Part shown: piece by piece, positions 12,166-27,100 of the stretch
How the letters are laid out: every line of letters begins with the position of its first letter
Numbering within the stretch: position 1 is the stretch's first letter
DNA from: Acanthopleura granulata
Taxonomy: Eukaryota; Mollusca; Polyplacophora; Chitonida; Chitonidae
Length of the DNA: 64,000 nucleotides
Assembly (NCBI GenBank): GCA_016165875.1
Contig: JABBOT010000013.1
Location: 17,118,368-17,182,367, forward strand
Direction: 5' to 3'
The notes under the pieces: model-generated
Told to the model about the DNA's origin: nothing
Databases searched by the model: none
What the model saw: only the letters and a program-made list of their open reading frames with translations
Translations under genes and position numbers: made by a program

Positions 12166-15100
12166 CTGAAGGGTTGAAAACAGGAAAAGAAAAAAGACAA
12201 CCATGTGAAATCTGGAAGATAGTTCTCAGTCTCCAAGCTGGAGTAAATCTGAAGCTTTTATGATTTTTTTCACCTGTAACAAGGGAATTTAGCTGTTTTA
12301 ATTGGTGGAGGAAAAACGTCGTGCGTGAGTATATAACCGTTTGGTAAGTTACTGACAAATTTTGTACCTTAACAACTTACACATCATACTGGTGGAAGAC
12401 GCCTTACGAAAATATGGATATATTATTCGATGGCTGGAAAATCGGAGAGCCTGCAGGAAACCATTGAGTATTGGAGAATTACTGATCCCAAGAACTCTCC
12501 CACGTGAGACATATTTCATACTGGTGGAAGGCAAGTTGTCTTCTGCAAACTTCACGCAAGGCCACACAGGACAACACCGTCCACCAGTCACCAAGGCAAC
12601 TATAGCAATGGAAGTAAAGTAGTGCAGAAAATCCCCTGCCCTCGTGGGGTATTGAACCCGCGTCTTCTCTGACATATCCACAGAGAGGCAAGCACTTAAC
12701 TCTCGGCTACAGGAGTTGGGAGGGAGGGATTCAGTTTTATGGGAGGGATAGGCAGGAATATCTGTTCTGTGAAGGCACAGTTTCTCCCCCATCTTGAAAA
12801 TTTATCGCTGTGAGTCCAAGCTCAGCTTACACTGGCTTCCTCGTTCGTGGGAAGTTCGGCCAGCAACCTGCGGATGGTCGTGGGTTTCCCCCACGCTCTG
12901 CCCAGTTTCGTTCCACCATAATGCTGGCCACAGTTGTATAAGTAAAATATTATTGAGTACAACGCAAAACCCAATTCAAATAAACAAATAAATAAATTTT
13001 GCGCATTTAAGGCTGTAAATAATACTACATCGTACAGAAGATTTAAATATTAGCCGCTTGTGGAATAGACACCGGAATGTGACCGTCAGTGCATTGGGAA
13101 AGTTTATAAAGTTCTGAACCCTTTTCAGAAGACATATATGACACGGCTGGCCAACACCCTCGATCTACACATTTTATTTATATTTTCCAGCTAAACATGA
13201 AAATGGGTGAAAAGAGCATTTTGACTTGTAAATGAAGTGAGTGTTGTTCACCTTGTTTTGCCTTTGAGTTCTGGATTCTCAGATTTCATATACACGCCAA
13301 AAAAACGTATAGAGAAAAACGTAATTCTTTCGCGGTCGTGTTTTCGCGCCGCATTACAAACATTTTTCGCCGCTTATTCTACTCGAATAAGCGTGTCATT
13401 GAAAGTCCTGGTTCGAGAAATTATATATATTCGTTTTGCATATGTGAACATATACAGCGAAAAAACAACAACAACATGTTTTCTGCAAACCTGTCAAAGA
13501 AGTGATGAATGAGGATATTCCGATCGCCAGGGATTTGTCTCTGCTCTGTGTGGCCCTGCGAAATTAAGGGTTACTGAATGACTCAGTGACTTAATTTAGC
13601 CGTTTATTTCATTGCGGCTTAACGCCACGGAAAGCATTTTTACTTTTAACAAAGCGGTCAGTTTTAAGAGTGGAGAAAACCAATGTAAACAACCGACCTA
13701 TAGCAAGCTACTGTCGAACTTTTCTTCACGTGACGGGCAGACATTTTCATATTGGTGGAAGACAAATGGTCAATACAGATCGTCAGACTGTGTGAACGAC
13801 CAAGCGGGTGGGATTGTTCCTTTACTGTAACACAAACGACCCTGAAAGTTATGAAATGGACAAATATCTTTTCCAAGACCAGGCTTAAACCTACATCTTA
13901 TGGGTCCTACCGATTGAAAGGCAAGCACATTAACCAATCGTATTGACCGCTGCAGGCCTGGGTGGCCTTGGTTCATTGTAGCATTCACCCAAAGCGAGGC
14001 TTTGGCCCTTATCCAGTGTTCTCCCGCTGTTTTTGTGATGAAGACTGACAAGCTTATTTCTTCTAATACATATTACAGTATGTCGTACACTGACGACAAA
14101 GAGTGCAAAAAATATTAAAGGATAAGAAATCATAAAAACGATGCTAAAATCAGAAAAAGAGAATAAAAGTTATTTGCAGACATAGTCATTAGTGTTTATT
14201 TTGATTTTCTCTTTCTGGTGAAAGGAGTATTTGAAAATATTTATGTGTGGTGTTTATTCGAAACCATCTCTTGGTACATATAGTCTTTGCGTGATAATGA
14301 TCTAAATAAGGATGTGACGAATGCCTACTAAATGCACTTGAATGCAAATTACTTGTTTATATTGAAACATATGCATTTAATCTGAATTGTAATAATATTT
14401 ATGAACAAATACAAATATGATAAAGTACAGGTTGAACAGAACTGAAGGATGAAAATTCTAATGAAAGTATATTTATCACACATGTGTAATATCGTCATTT
14501 ATAACATTATTATGCAAAGATAACATATACCAAGTGGTGGGCCCAAATGGTCACCACATAAAAATCTTTTCAAATACTCCTAAATTTCTCGTGAACTAGA
14601 AGATTCAAACAATATTAAAGACTATATGTGCAAATAAATTTTTCACTTTCACTTTCATCTGATTGCGGCATCGTATTTATGTTTTTAGGTACGAAGACAA
14701 CCAATGGGTGTTTTCTGTTTCACCATGAACCACTGTCATTTACCTCATAGGCACTAAGGTGCCAGGAATACCAGCCAGTCCGCCGGAGAAACTCGAGAGG
14801 AAAACTATTACAGCAAACGCTATGTAATGGGAGCACTCTGACAGACACAGTCCCGGAGTGGCATCTACAGCCATATGGCTGACGGGATCGGCCATGGAGT
14901 TTGATATACATAGGCAATCCACGTATCCCTGCAACATACAACAACAATGTAGAGGGAGTACTCTGACTGACACAACCCCAGAGTGGCGGCTGACGGGATC
15001 GGTGGTAGAGTTTAATATACGCAGGCAATCCACCTATGCCTGGAATGTAAAACACCGTCAAAATGGAAAACTATAACGGCCTACACCATGATATCCAAAT

Positions 15101-18100
15101 TGCAGATATGGGATCAAATTAATTTGTCTCCATCATATCCACATAATATAAAATACTTCAGCATGGTGGATAAACCCAGAGCAGCGTCAACAGCGTAACA
15201 GCTGTTAAATTGTCAAACGTAACCACTTGCTAATTAACCTCAATTAGGCTTTTATCTTTAACACTAGTATTTGTAACAGGAATTATACTGAAGTAGGAAT
15301 TAGTGTGTGCTGAAGATTTCTTGTTTGAACAACAGCTTAGTAACAGAAAGAAACTTCTCGCCTTGCTCCCTATAGCTTGGGGGACAACAGCTTAGTAACA
15401 GGAGACAACAGCTTAGTAACAGAAAGAAACTTCTGACCTTTTTTCCTTTGGGGACAATAGCTTTGAGGACAAAAGCTTAGTAACAGAAGACAAAAGCATA
15501 GTAACAGAAGACAACAGCTTACTAATAAAAAATAACAGGTTAGTAATAAACAGAAACTGTTCACCTTGCTTCCCTTGCCTTTACAGCCCGCGTGACACGG
15601 TGAAATATAGTTGATCCCATTCGAGCCACAGATCGGGAAGAAATTTGCTGCGTCACAGTTACATCCGGCGAAACACAAAGATGAATTTCCGGAAATTTTC
15701 GAGAGAGGATGAGATTGGCTGCTCGGAGGTAAAACATTAAATCAGAACCACATTAAGTTTCATTTCTCCACAGGCCCATATTTTGAAAAAAAAAATTTCA
15801 AACACCTTTTTCTCCTGAACATAGTATTTAAATTGTGTCTAATTCCGTTAAACCCGGGTCTAGGGGCCGTATGTTCGTCGTGCAGAGTGTGATCGTCACC
15901 TTGGATATATGACCAGTTGCAATGAAAGCGCAACTGAGATACATAGGTGATTATCAACACCATATATACTAAAATGGTACACGAGTTGGATTCTGATTTT
16001 ATTCATCCTAGCACATTCATAGCATGTTTTCGTGATCATTGAAAACTGCGGACTGCTTCTCTTTGCATGAATCCTTTATAATTTTGTATTTATATATTTT
16101 CTTAGTTCTTTGGTGGTTTGTGTTATTTGTCGTTTTTGGAAACCGGTTATTGACCCGAAACGCCCATTTCGGTTGACGGCTGGTATACGACGCCTAGATA
16201 CAGACCTTGGTAGCTTGCGTCATTTCCGCTTTTTTATCGGTAAATTATGATTAGATACTCTAAAATGTAACATTTTCTACACTAGTCTGTTCGGTAAAAC
16301 CCTCCGGTGTTTATCAAATGTAAACTTAGACTTAGTGAGTTTTATAATTCTGCAGATAAGCGTTAGATAAAATGATCGGTTAGTCTTCGCTTAGCTGCAG
16401 CAGCTAACCATCTAGTGTTAAACAACGTTGGTGTTCTAAACACACTGGACATCTTCATTTTATCTAGAATATTTTCATCATAGGCCATCAGTATAAAGTT
16501 TTCTTTACTTTCAGAGTCAAAATGTACTAGGTGACTACATTACTGCGCACAGTACATTGTGATAATTACATCCAGTAAATAACAGCAGGGTTATTGCCAA
16601 GATTGGTGGTCTTTCCAAGTTCTCCATATCACATGACTGCCAGATTAAGACCCTTAGATCACAACCAACCACGCATGTTTTTGTAAACAGTGTTCACCAA
16701 CTCTGCACATAATAATGTTTGCTGGCCTTCAGTGGTGCAGTTTGCGACCATACCTGATTATGACAGTTTTTTCCGAAACCTTGTACAACCTGAAGAACGT
16801 GTGATTTTTGTCGAGTTGTTTGTCACAAACATGATGGAGTTGATTTCCTCAAATTGAGGATATGTTGCAAAAATTTGAGTTTACCAACTTCAATGCTTTT
16901 TGATGTTGCTAATTCACCAAATGCCTCAACCATACAAGAGGACTGACATAACAGTCTGATGAAATACATGTAATTCTTAGATACATTTAGTGTTAAGATC
17001 AAGGTTAGAGAGCTTGTGAAACGAACAGAACACCGCCTTTGCTACTTGCTCAAAATCTCTTTTTTTCATTCCATAACTAAATTGTCTAGTTGAACTTTAA
17101 AAACCCAAGATATTTAAAACGTTCAACCAAAATCAGCTGCTCTGCACAACATGAAAATTCCTCACTTCGACTAGTTCTGCTTCCACAGATAACAACTTTT
17201 TTCAACTTTTTAAACATTTATTTGAAGAATCAAATATATGCAATATCCTACAATAGCATTAAACAGTATATTTACCGTCCCTCTAGACTTTATCAGACTT
17301 TACTGGGGCCAAGAAAGCACAGTAAACATTTGTCTGTCTGACTTTGGTTTTTCTGACTACAGGATAACATTTAGAATCTGATCGATTGTTGAAAAGCCTT
17401 TTCTGAATCTGGCCGGCCTAACGGACAGAAGGTCATTACACTCAAGACACATCGAGAGGAGTTTATTATTAATAACTGCCGAGTGACTGAACGGTAATTG
17501 GCATCGTATATAAGGTTGCCATTTTCTACAAAATAGGCTTAATCATACCCGTCAGCAATTCTTAAATTCAGGTAAATATCTTTCATAAGTAGGTATCTGT
17601 ACTTAATATACTCATTGAACTATTTTGTCAATACCACTGGTTTTAGTGTTTAAAAGCTGTTTTACTACGTCTTCTAATTTTCCCAGAGTATTCTTTTCAG
17701 AGGATCGGTGTTTATCTCACTGCTTAGTAGTGCATTCTCCACACACACCCGCCCAACTATTTACTGTTCTATTTTGTGTGCAGTCGTCTTCGCATACACA
17801 AGACTACTGCCACATAAATTCAATATTATACGTTATACATGCACCAGCTTGTTGCGTGGGTATACGGCCTGATATTTCTTTGAGAAAGATTGAGACGAAT
17901 TATCAGGCCAATACTCACGCACTGATCGAGCGGCCAAGACCGACATCACGGCTCACACGATGAGAAGAGCACAGCTTAGACTGCGCAGACAAAAAATACT
18001 TGTTTGAAGTCGATTGCTAGTAATTTTTGATTCAATTTTCAGGGGTTTGCAATTTAATTGTCTCAAAAAGATTTTATGAGAAACTTTTCTACATGCTGTT

Positions 18101-21100
18101 AACTGCTGAATAATTAGAACTCTTTGTAAATGAAAGGCAAGAAAAGTCAATGAATAGTCATCTGCTGACAAGAATTGCTTTCTGTCGGTAAGAAGATCCA
18201 TTACTCCCTAGGGATACAGAAAAAGTATCAAATGAGAGAGACTGTATCGCTTGCATGTTTTGCGAATAAGGTAGCCAATTAGAACAGATAGACCTAGAGG
18301 CCTAGAATTTTCTCTGAATTGTGATAACCGTGTGCATGTCAGGCATGGGAACAACAGTGAACATGGTGAGACAAAAAGCCTGAAATTTCTCCAGAAAGTC
18401 TAAAACACACATCTCACTACCAAATTAAGAGCAGTTTTGGCACTTTTTACAAGTCTGAAAATGATTTCTGTTTTTTTTTAACTGTGAGAGAAAACATCTG
18501 AAATTTGACAAAAGACTGAAGATTCCCATGCTTGGTATATGACTTGAAGTAAAATGGTAATAAATAAATTGATCTGCGATTTTAGTCTTTCAGTATTTTC
18601 CAGACTTCATTTAGTTTCAAGTCGATGGAATTATATCGATTGCATCTTTTTGAGTTATTAAAGTCAACGATGATACGTCTAACAGCGCATTTTCCCAAAG
18701 AACTAATCTTTAAAGTTCTGGAATCTGCAATGCACCGTTGCGTTAAAGCAAATGAAGAAATAATATTCGTGATGATTCATCACCAAATTCTCCTTCGGCA
18801 GTTAACTTCATTGATCATAGCAAGTGAGATATATACGTTACTCGTACCCGTTAATGTCGAATTCTTGTATCTGTGGTTGAGGACAGATCAGGAACATGCC
18901 GAGGAGGAAAAGAACACTGGAGACCAGCTGGGAGATGATGACCACCTTTAGCATTCCACCCAGCCCTAACTTCAGCTTCCGGGTGATAATACCACTGAGG
19001 AATACAGCAGTGGCTGCAGCCCCCACTGTCATGAACCCTGGGGAGTCAAACACAGCAACGTCGGGCTACATGTACATCAGTTATTGGTCCTTTGAATAAA
19101 AAGGGAAATACACGCGCAAATACTAAACAGACCATAGTGAAATTACACATTAATGCTGTGGATAAGTTCAAGACACACACAAAAACTTGATCTAACGTAG
19201 TGCTAAACACGTACACAGAGTAACTGGACGACAGTTAAAAACACTCAAACGGTTAGATCTACCTCACACCTACACTGTGTGGCTGGACCACAGTCAAAAA
19301 GACGTACAGAGTTTGGATCTACCGCAGTGCTAAATATGTACACTGCACCACAGTCAAAGAGAGGTACAAAGATTGGATCATACGGCAGTGCTAAACACTT
19401 ACACAGTGATTGGATCACAGTCAAATACACATGCAAATATTGGATCTACCGCAGAGCTAAACACCACTGCACCACAGTCAAAAACACGTAAAAAGATTGG
19501 ATCTACTGTAATGCTAAACTCAATGTACAAGTTTAACACTGCAGTCGATCCAATCTTTGTACATGCCTTTGACTGTGATATAGTCACCCAGTGTACATGT
19601 TTAGCACTCCGGTAGAGCCAATCTTTGTACATCTATTTGATTGTGATCTAGTCATCCACTGTACATGTTTAGCACCGCCGTAGATCCAGTCTTTGAGCGT
19701 GTTTCTGGTTGGGATCCAGTCAGTCAGTTTGTGTGTTTAGCTCTGTGGTAGATCCAGTGTTTGTGTGTGTCTTTGACTGTGGTCCAGTCACTCAGTGTGC
19801 ATGTTTAGTACGGCGGTAGACCCAGTGTTTATGCAGGTTAGGTGGAATTTGTTACGCTCGGGGGGGGGGGGGATGCTACAGACCTCGAGCGAAAAAGTAT
19901 GCTTGATCTGAGTTAACCAAGCCGTGTCTCTGTGGCTAATATTTAAGTACAGGGTCAAGCCACAGAGACGCGCAGAGTCTATCTCTGAGAGGTCTGGGTC
20001 TTATGATGGTCTTACCGGCGATCATACTGGCCTTGAAGATGGACACTCCGTAGTGAACCTGCATGTATTTTGGTCGAAAGACGGAAATCGCGGCGATGCT
20101 GAGAAATCGCAAACCGGTTGCGATGATATAGAAGACATAGACTGGATTCCGGGCCAGACGCCAGAATGCTGGCAGGATTCCTGAAGAAAAACAAGTGGAT
20201 ATCAAAATCTAAGATTCCTTTTAAAATTGTATACTGGTATACTTGCAAACATTAATTAACAAAGTATTTTTTAATTATCCCGCCTATCCCATTCTTGTCT
20301 ACTTTCGTGATATTTCACAATATTGCTATACTCGAAAGAAGAGAATTCCTTCTCCCACAAGGAGGGCCTCCTTGGCCGAGTGGTTAGCGAGCTAGTGCAG
20401 AACTATGACTCAGAACCTCTCACCAATGCAGTCACTGTGAGTTCAAGTTCAGAGGTTGGCTTCCTCTCCACTCTTATGTGGGAAGGTCTTTCAGCAACCG
20501 TGGGATGGTCGTGGGCTACCGAGGCACTTTGCTCGGTTTCCCCTCACGATAATGGGAGCGTCATTGAAATATACTTGAGTATGGTGTAAAACACCAATCA
20601 AATAAAGGAAGACACCTTACACTTCAAGGAAGCTATGTATATTAAGTAAATAAAAAAATAACATTTGAAGGCAACGAAGATAGTAAAAAGCAGTATATAT
20701 CACGTGAAAGACTGATAAATACTTTCCGGGGAAAATACCATCATGTCACGGGTTTTCGTGGTATTAAGACTTTGTGCACTAAAATAGGGACAACATTAGT
20801 TTTACAAGTTTAAGGGGCATGTTTTTGACTAGGTTTCAGTTGTTTTGAGATCTTATTTCGTGAACACTTAAATCAAATTTAATATTAGCGATTAATTATC
20901 TAATTTCGAAAGCGGAAGTGACGAACGTAGTCCATGTAGGCAGTGCAACAACAGTACAGTAGGCCTATACTAATGAAGCAGAGGTGTGTTGTAGATATAT
21001 GTCAAAATATATATATACCGTCGTCATATCAAAGACATTTAAACACCACTTAGTCCATCACGTGGGCTAGTTGATCGTTGTTATCGACCTACACTATGAC

Positions 21101-24100
21101 ATAAATCGCATCTTCCTCGGACACGACGGACTCCATAGCTAATCCAGCCTAGATTGTGTTTTATGTACTGGTAGTGTATTGACTATCGTATTTTCCACAG
21201 TGATACTGACCCTTGGCTGCAGAGTTTTACCAGACATTCAGGTTGAACACACTTGAACTGATATCATTTAACTTGTTGTCTATCTACATTTATACAAAAT
21301 CTTACACAATACGGGGTATAGCACAGTCAGGCTTTATTTCAAAACCTCCCAGGAGGCCTGACCTGATCGAGTTGTATAGGCCTGAGGATTTCTCTGCTTC
21401 AGTTTCATGTACCAACGCTCCTTTGCATTCGTTGATCATCTTATTATCTGAGATGACAAACTCAAATTCTTTCAAATCTGGCACATATATTCGAATAAAA
21501 AGAATTTATAAAAAAATGAAAAACAAAAAGAAAAAAATAGGCCTGTGTGCTACCTGACTCGGACAAGTAAACATCACAACATATTTATCGTATCCTACAT
21601 TCACCCATAGATAGCTATAAGCACAAAAGTGGATGGCGGATCATATCCTGAGGGCCTTCTTTTATGGATCTGAATTTTGCAAATATTGCTGCATAACAGA
21701 GAAAAAATCTTATTTTGAGACAATCAGAGAGATCCCGCCAGATATATTGTCAGCAGACATAAAATACACACTATGCTTATCAAAACAACATAATTATTTA
21801 AGAAATTAATAAGAGTAGTAAATATATGTACCAGCAGAACAAGAAAATTAATTCATAATTCATATATATTCATATATCATATGTTCTTAAGGCCATGAGC
21901 TTGGTCCCCATTTCTTCGACCGAAACCAAGACGTAGGAATACTAGGCCATCCAGGTTAGTTTTCTCAGTCTCAAAATGCAGAAAGAAATGCCTTTATTGA
22001 TAAAAAGTAAGTTATATCATGGTGTTGTTGATTTAAATTAGTACTTCAAATAACTGGGCTATCGTTGAGTACACGTTACACCTGTTGCGTGGGGATTTAA
22101 TTGAGGACAGGTAAGTCCAATCGTCAAACACCATATGATCTGACTAAGTTGGCCATATCCCGTTGAAATAACGTAGGCCTACATGAATATTAAAATTACT
22201 AATAGGCATATATCCAAGTGAGCTCCTGCATTTAAAGCTAAATTACGTAAAAACATGAGTGTTTTGAGCTAGTGTGTTGAACAACACAATAAAGAGAGCT
22301 TCCGTGAGCAAAACTATCATCTGTTTCAACACTACACTGAAGGTATATATAGGCCTTGGTTATAGGCCTACGAATACGGCGGCCGTCCGGAGTAAGTTGT
22401 AACCTTAATATGCAGGTTTATAAACAGTAATCAACTACATACACACTACATGGTGCACTTAAGCGTTGAGAAAAAGTCTGTGATATGAGGGATGCACAAC
22501 ATGGAGCACACCTCTGCCTCATCGCCAGACAGTGTATGCTGACATAGAATTATGTTGTTGTTGCACTGCTTACATGCACCACGTGCGGCATGATTTTCGT
22601 TTCAGATATGAGTTAATTAATCGCTTATACTGATATAGGCATTCGAGGGTCTCATGTTGATGAAAGAGGATTTAGAAACCACCAAGTCAAAAATTCTTGG
22701 TCCTGCCCTTTAAGTTCAAACTGCATACAAAAGACGGGTTTAGCGACCGCCTACTGAAAGATTAGATTTCATGTATTTGATTGGTGTTTTACGCCGTACT
22801 CAAAAATATTTCACTTATATGGCGGCCAGCATTATGGTGGGAGGAAACCGGACAGAGCCTGGGGGAAACCCACGACCATCCACAGGTGCCTGGCGAAAGC
22901 ATTGGTGGGAGGCTTCTAGGTTATTGCGCCACGGAGCCCCCCCCCCCCCCGCACTGAAACAGGTCTGGTCAGAGAAAACAAATGTTGTGGGTGGAGCTTA
23001 AGGGAGCATGTGGTCAAAATCTCGCGATATAAACGAACACAACCATTACCAAGAAATGATGTGATAAATGCTTTTAAAAAATCTTAAATGGTATTTTGGG
23101 ATCCTGATGATTTTTTAATGTCACGTGTATATTTCTGCTTGAGAGTTGACTCGAAGGCCTTCTGGGTGTGTGTTGGGGCGGGGAGGGGTCGTACATTGTA
23201 TTTTAATGGGTTTTTCAACATATACTTTCAACATAGAAGTCTTACAGTCTGGATGTGGTCGTCACATTCTCAGAAAAGGCCAACGTATATATATAGCTTA
23301 ATAGGTTTCAAATGCATTTTACTGGGTTGAAAACTTCGGAAAAAATAAAATAACATCAAAAAAAAAAAAAAAAGATCTATTATGCCTGAAAGTGTCTGAT
23401 CGCATTTCATCTGCCATGTATTAAATTGCGGTGTTTACTTTTTCTTCAGTACTATCATTTACATTAATACTGACTGCATGAAATGGTAAAACTTCATTCC
23501 CACATTGTTTCTCTTTTATAATCTACTCAAGAAATAAACGAGGACAGATAGCTAATTAGTTTCGTAGATGTTTTTGTTTTAAATTTTAAATTTTCGCAGC
23601 TTTATTTATTTATATTTAGATTGAGAGAATTCTAATAAACTCCGCCAAGATAGACTGAAACAAATATGGCACCCGAGAGCCCTACAAGGGGAAGCAAATC
23701 TTGTAACTTATGAAACAGTAGTGCTCTATACATATTTCAGTAACGATGGCTGTGATTTCAATGACAAGGCAACTGATCATGAAGGCCCATAGCTGACTGT
23801 GGTAGCCACAGGGCACTACTGTTTTACACGTTACAATGTTGGCTTCTCTTTGTAGAAAAACGGCACATCCTGTTGGGTAACTGCTGTATACAAGGCTTGA
23901 GAAGCATGTCGCAAATTTCACTACCACGGAATAACCTTTTATAGACCGTAAGGCTCTCTGAATAAGATTCCCCTGTATATGTTGGTCAGAGGGTGAAGAC
24001 TTGGGATTGCTTTCTGTGGGAGCATTTGAGAGTCTTCGTGGGAACAGGCAGACCGGAGCCGACAGGATGATTCCAAGACATCCAAACAGGAGGAAGCCAA

Positions 24101-27100
24101 ACCACCATGCCCCGATCCAGCGGGGGTCACGCGGGGTCAAAGTCGTTTCTAGAGGAGGGAAATGTGAAATTAATTAAATAGATGTTACAGCCCAGAGGGT
24201 GGGGGCAAGGGGAGCTGTAAGTTGCTACTACTGAAACATTTACATTAACACTTTAAGAATAATACCAGAAGTGAGAGAGATTAAAGAGATGCCGGAGTTC
24301 ACAGGTTATGTGTCACCATTTGTCAACCCGTCGTCAGATCTTCGTCGCTGTCCTAGTGTTAGTCCTACTCTCTATGCTGACAGCAGTCTTATATATTACT
24401 GAATTCACTATCACCACTGTTGCCAATACTACAACCACCATTGTTACCAATATAATCAGCAATGACACCAATATTGCAACCATTGTTACCAATACTACTT
24501 TCACCATTGTTACCAATACTTTCACCATTGTTACCAATACTACAACCAATGCTACCAATGTTATCACCATTGTTACCAATTTACAATCACCATTGTAACC
24601 GATACTATCACTATCACCATTGTTACCAATACTACAACCACCATTGTTACCAATATAACCACCATTGTTACCAATACTAATACCATTATTACCCATACAA
24701 CAACCATTGTTGCCAATGCTATCATCATTGTTACCAATACTGTAACCATTATTACCAGTTCTCGCTAGAATCATCATACAGCTGTGCCCAGTGCGAATGC
24801 TCAGATTTATGCGCTTTGGGACAAATAAATCCACGAGTCCATGTCAAAGCAGTTTCGTGTATTTTACGAGGATTGAGCTGACATGAGCTCGAATATGGCT
24901 CAATGTCAAAGAGTCCAGAGAATGGATTCAGGTCAAAAGTATAACACAAACCAAAATAGAATTGAGCTGAATTGAGGCTTGCAAAGTTTGAATCTTCTGC
25001 CATACATGTAGATACAAATGACCGGGTGATTTTATCCCGATTAGGTCATGCAAACGAGTAGAAAAAAAGTTCAGTACTAACGCCACATACAATATACTCT
25101 CATGCTTCTCGTGCTACTAACATTCCAGAATTACTACCTTATCACCACCACTGCTGCTGTCATTATTACCACTGCTCCTACAACTAGTACTGACAAGAGC
25201 ACACCACGACAACTTTTATCACCACTTCTACTGCAGCTATTGCTGACAAGAAAACATCACTACAAAATGTGCAAAGGTGCAATGCTTATATATTTCGTTA
25301 ATGAACAACAAGATATTTTGATGATGAATAACGGAACATACCTTCCAGTGTGACATAGATTTTACTGATAGCTCCTCCGATTCCGAAACCCGTAGCGGGT
25401 CCGAATACACCCATGGACAGAATAATACCTGTTGTTAACACAAATATACAGCGCTTAGAATTTCCAGTGTGTAGATACCGTTTTTACACGCTGTGCTTAA
25501 AGGTAAATGTTGTTCAAGGATTTCAGTCATCAAAACAGGGAATTATAGGGCAGTTTACAGTTCGAAATGTTTCATCGCTGTGAGTTAAAAAAATCTCTGC
25601 TGTACCATAGGGCCTGTGAGACATACTAGAAGTGTAAAACAGTTTCACAAAAAGTTATTTAGAGTAGGTGAAATGATAGAGAAAAGTGAACCTAAACGCC
25701 GAAACAATCGTATACCAACTGTCAACTAAAATGAGCGTTTCGGGTCAATAATCATTCTCAAATGACAAATAATACAAAGCATCAAAGAACTAAGAAAATA
25801 CATAAAGTATCAAAATTTTGATGGATCCATGCGAAGAGAAGCCGTTTTTGATGACGAAAAAAATGTAACGAATGTTGTTACTAGGCGGATAAATAAAATC
25901 ATTTTCCAAGGTGTGTACATTTTAGCACATATACATGGTGTCGAGAATCAAACGTGTATTTCAGTTGCGCTTTGATTGCAACTGTTCATAAATCCAACGT
26001 GGCGATCACACTCAACACGACCAGACCTTCCTATCAGGTGATTTGTAACATGTCAAGTAAAGTTGTAAAGCAATTTTGACGAACTGTATTATACAGCAGG
26101 ACAGTTTTTACCGTTAGCGATAAAAGAGTTTGAATTCGGCACCCATCAGGCGTCAGTTATTGCTGTGTATGCTTAGACTTAGCTATCATGCCTAATTAGA
26201 ACTAAGAACTATATCGACAGTGCAGTGAGAGAGACACCTACACTATGGAGTAGCTCTTCCCACGTAATGGCGTCTCGGGTCCTAACTGGCTTGGCCATTG
26301 TGGCCACTATAGCGAGATCGGATTCGATCTCCCGACCTGACTAGTCACAACTAGTTACCACAGTCAACTATTTTGTAATAAAACTTTGGACCACAATATG
26401 ACATACACCCCTCCACGACCCAGTCAAGATGTCCTCACTGAAGTTTGCATTCTTGAGTGCCTTTTACTTGCAAAGTGGCGTTTCGCATCGAAACTGACAT
26501 TGTTTTTCTTGCAATGCATGAGTAATAAATGAATGATTATGGCTTAGCGCCGGTTCGGCAGTATCTCAGCTGTATCGTGGCGAGTGCATGAGAAATAGGT
26601 TATCTTTTTGCCCACAAAACGTCATCACAGAGACAGGAATGACAATAGGCTCCTACTATTGTTCTCATTACCTGAGACAAAAGAAGTTTCTTTGTGGCCT
26701 TCCCTTGTGCGCATGTGCGTGTGTGTATACATATATACACATACATATATATGTGTGTGCATATATGTGTATAGTGTGTGTTAATATTGACTCACCGATA
26801 TAAAATCCTGAGCTGGTTTTTGGGACGTTGTCATCTACGTAGGTTTGCACAAGAGGTGATCTTGGAGATTTTGCCACGCCCTGTATGAACATGCCACAAG
26901 AGATCAACGCCATGGCTACCGTCTTGGCCGTTGAGTAAAAATTCTGCTGATTACTGGTGCACTCTCCTGTGCCTGGCGGTAAAGCTGAAGCCGAGCACAG
27001 TCGCCCTTCGTCTGTGGAGGTAACATTCGTCGACGCGTTGAAACTGTTGATTGGGTGGCGTGAATTATCGGTAAAAAGGTAAGGGATGGTGCACACCAGC

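Noticed and set aside
12349..12792. 147-codon ORF on the minus strand
   Set aside because: Most of it overlaps the third-family tRNA-derived SINE (12485-12725), whose other copies are not open in the same frame.
14720..15061. Long ORF overlapping SLCO-A exon 7 in another frame
   Set aside because: It is a shadow frame produced by exon 7 plus its fossil duplicate. The coding frame of exon 7 is fixed by phase and by SLCO-B.
24308..24834. Thr/Asn/Ile-rich and Gly/Asn-rich ORFs on both strands
   Set aside because: They are readings of the accattgttaccaat minisatellite. Both strands are open because of the periodic sequence, and there are no splice or homology signals.
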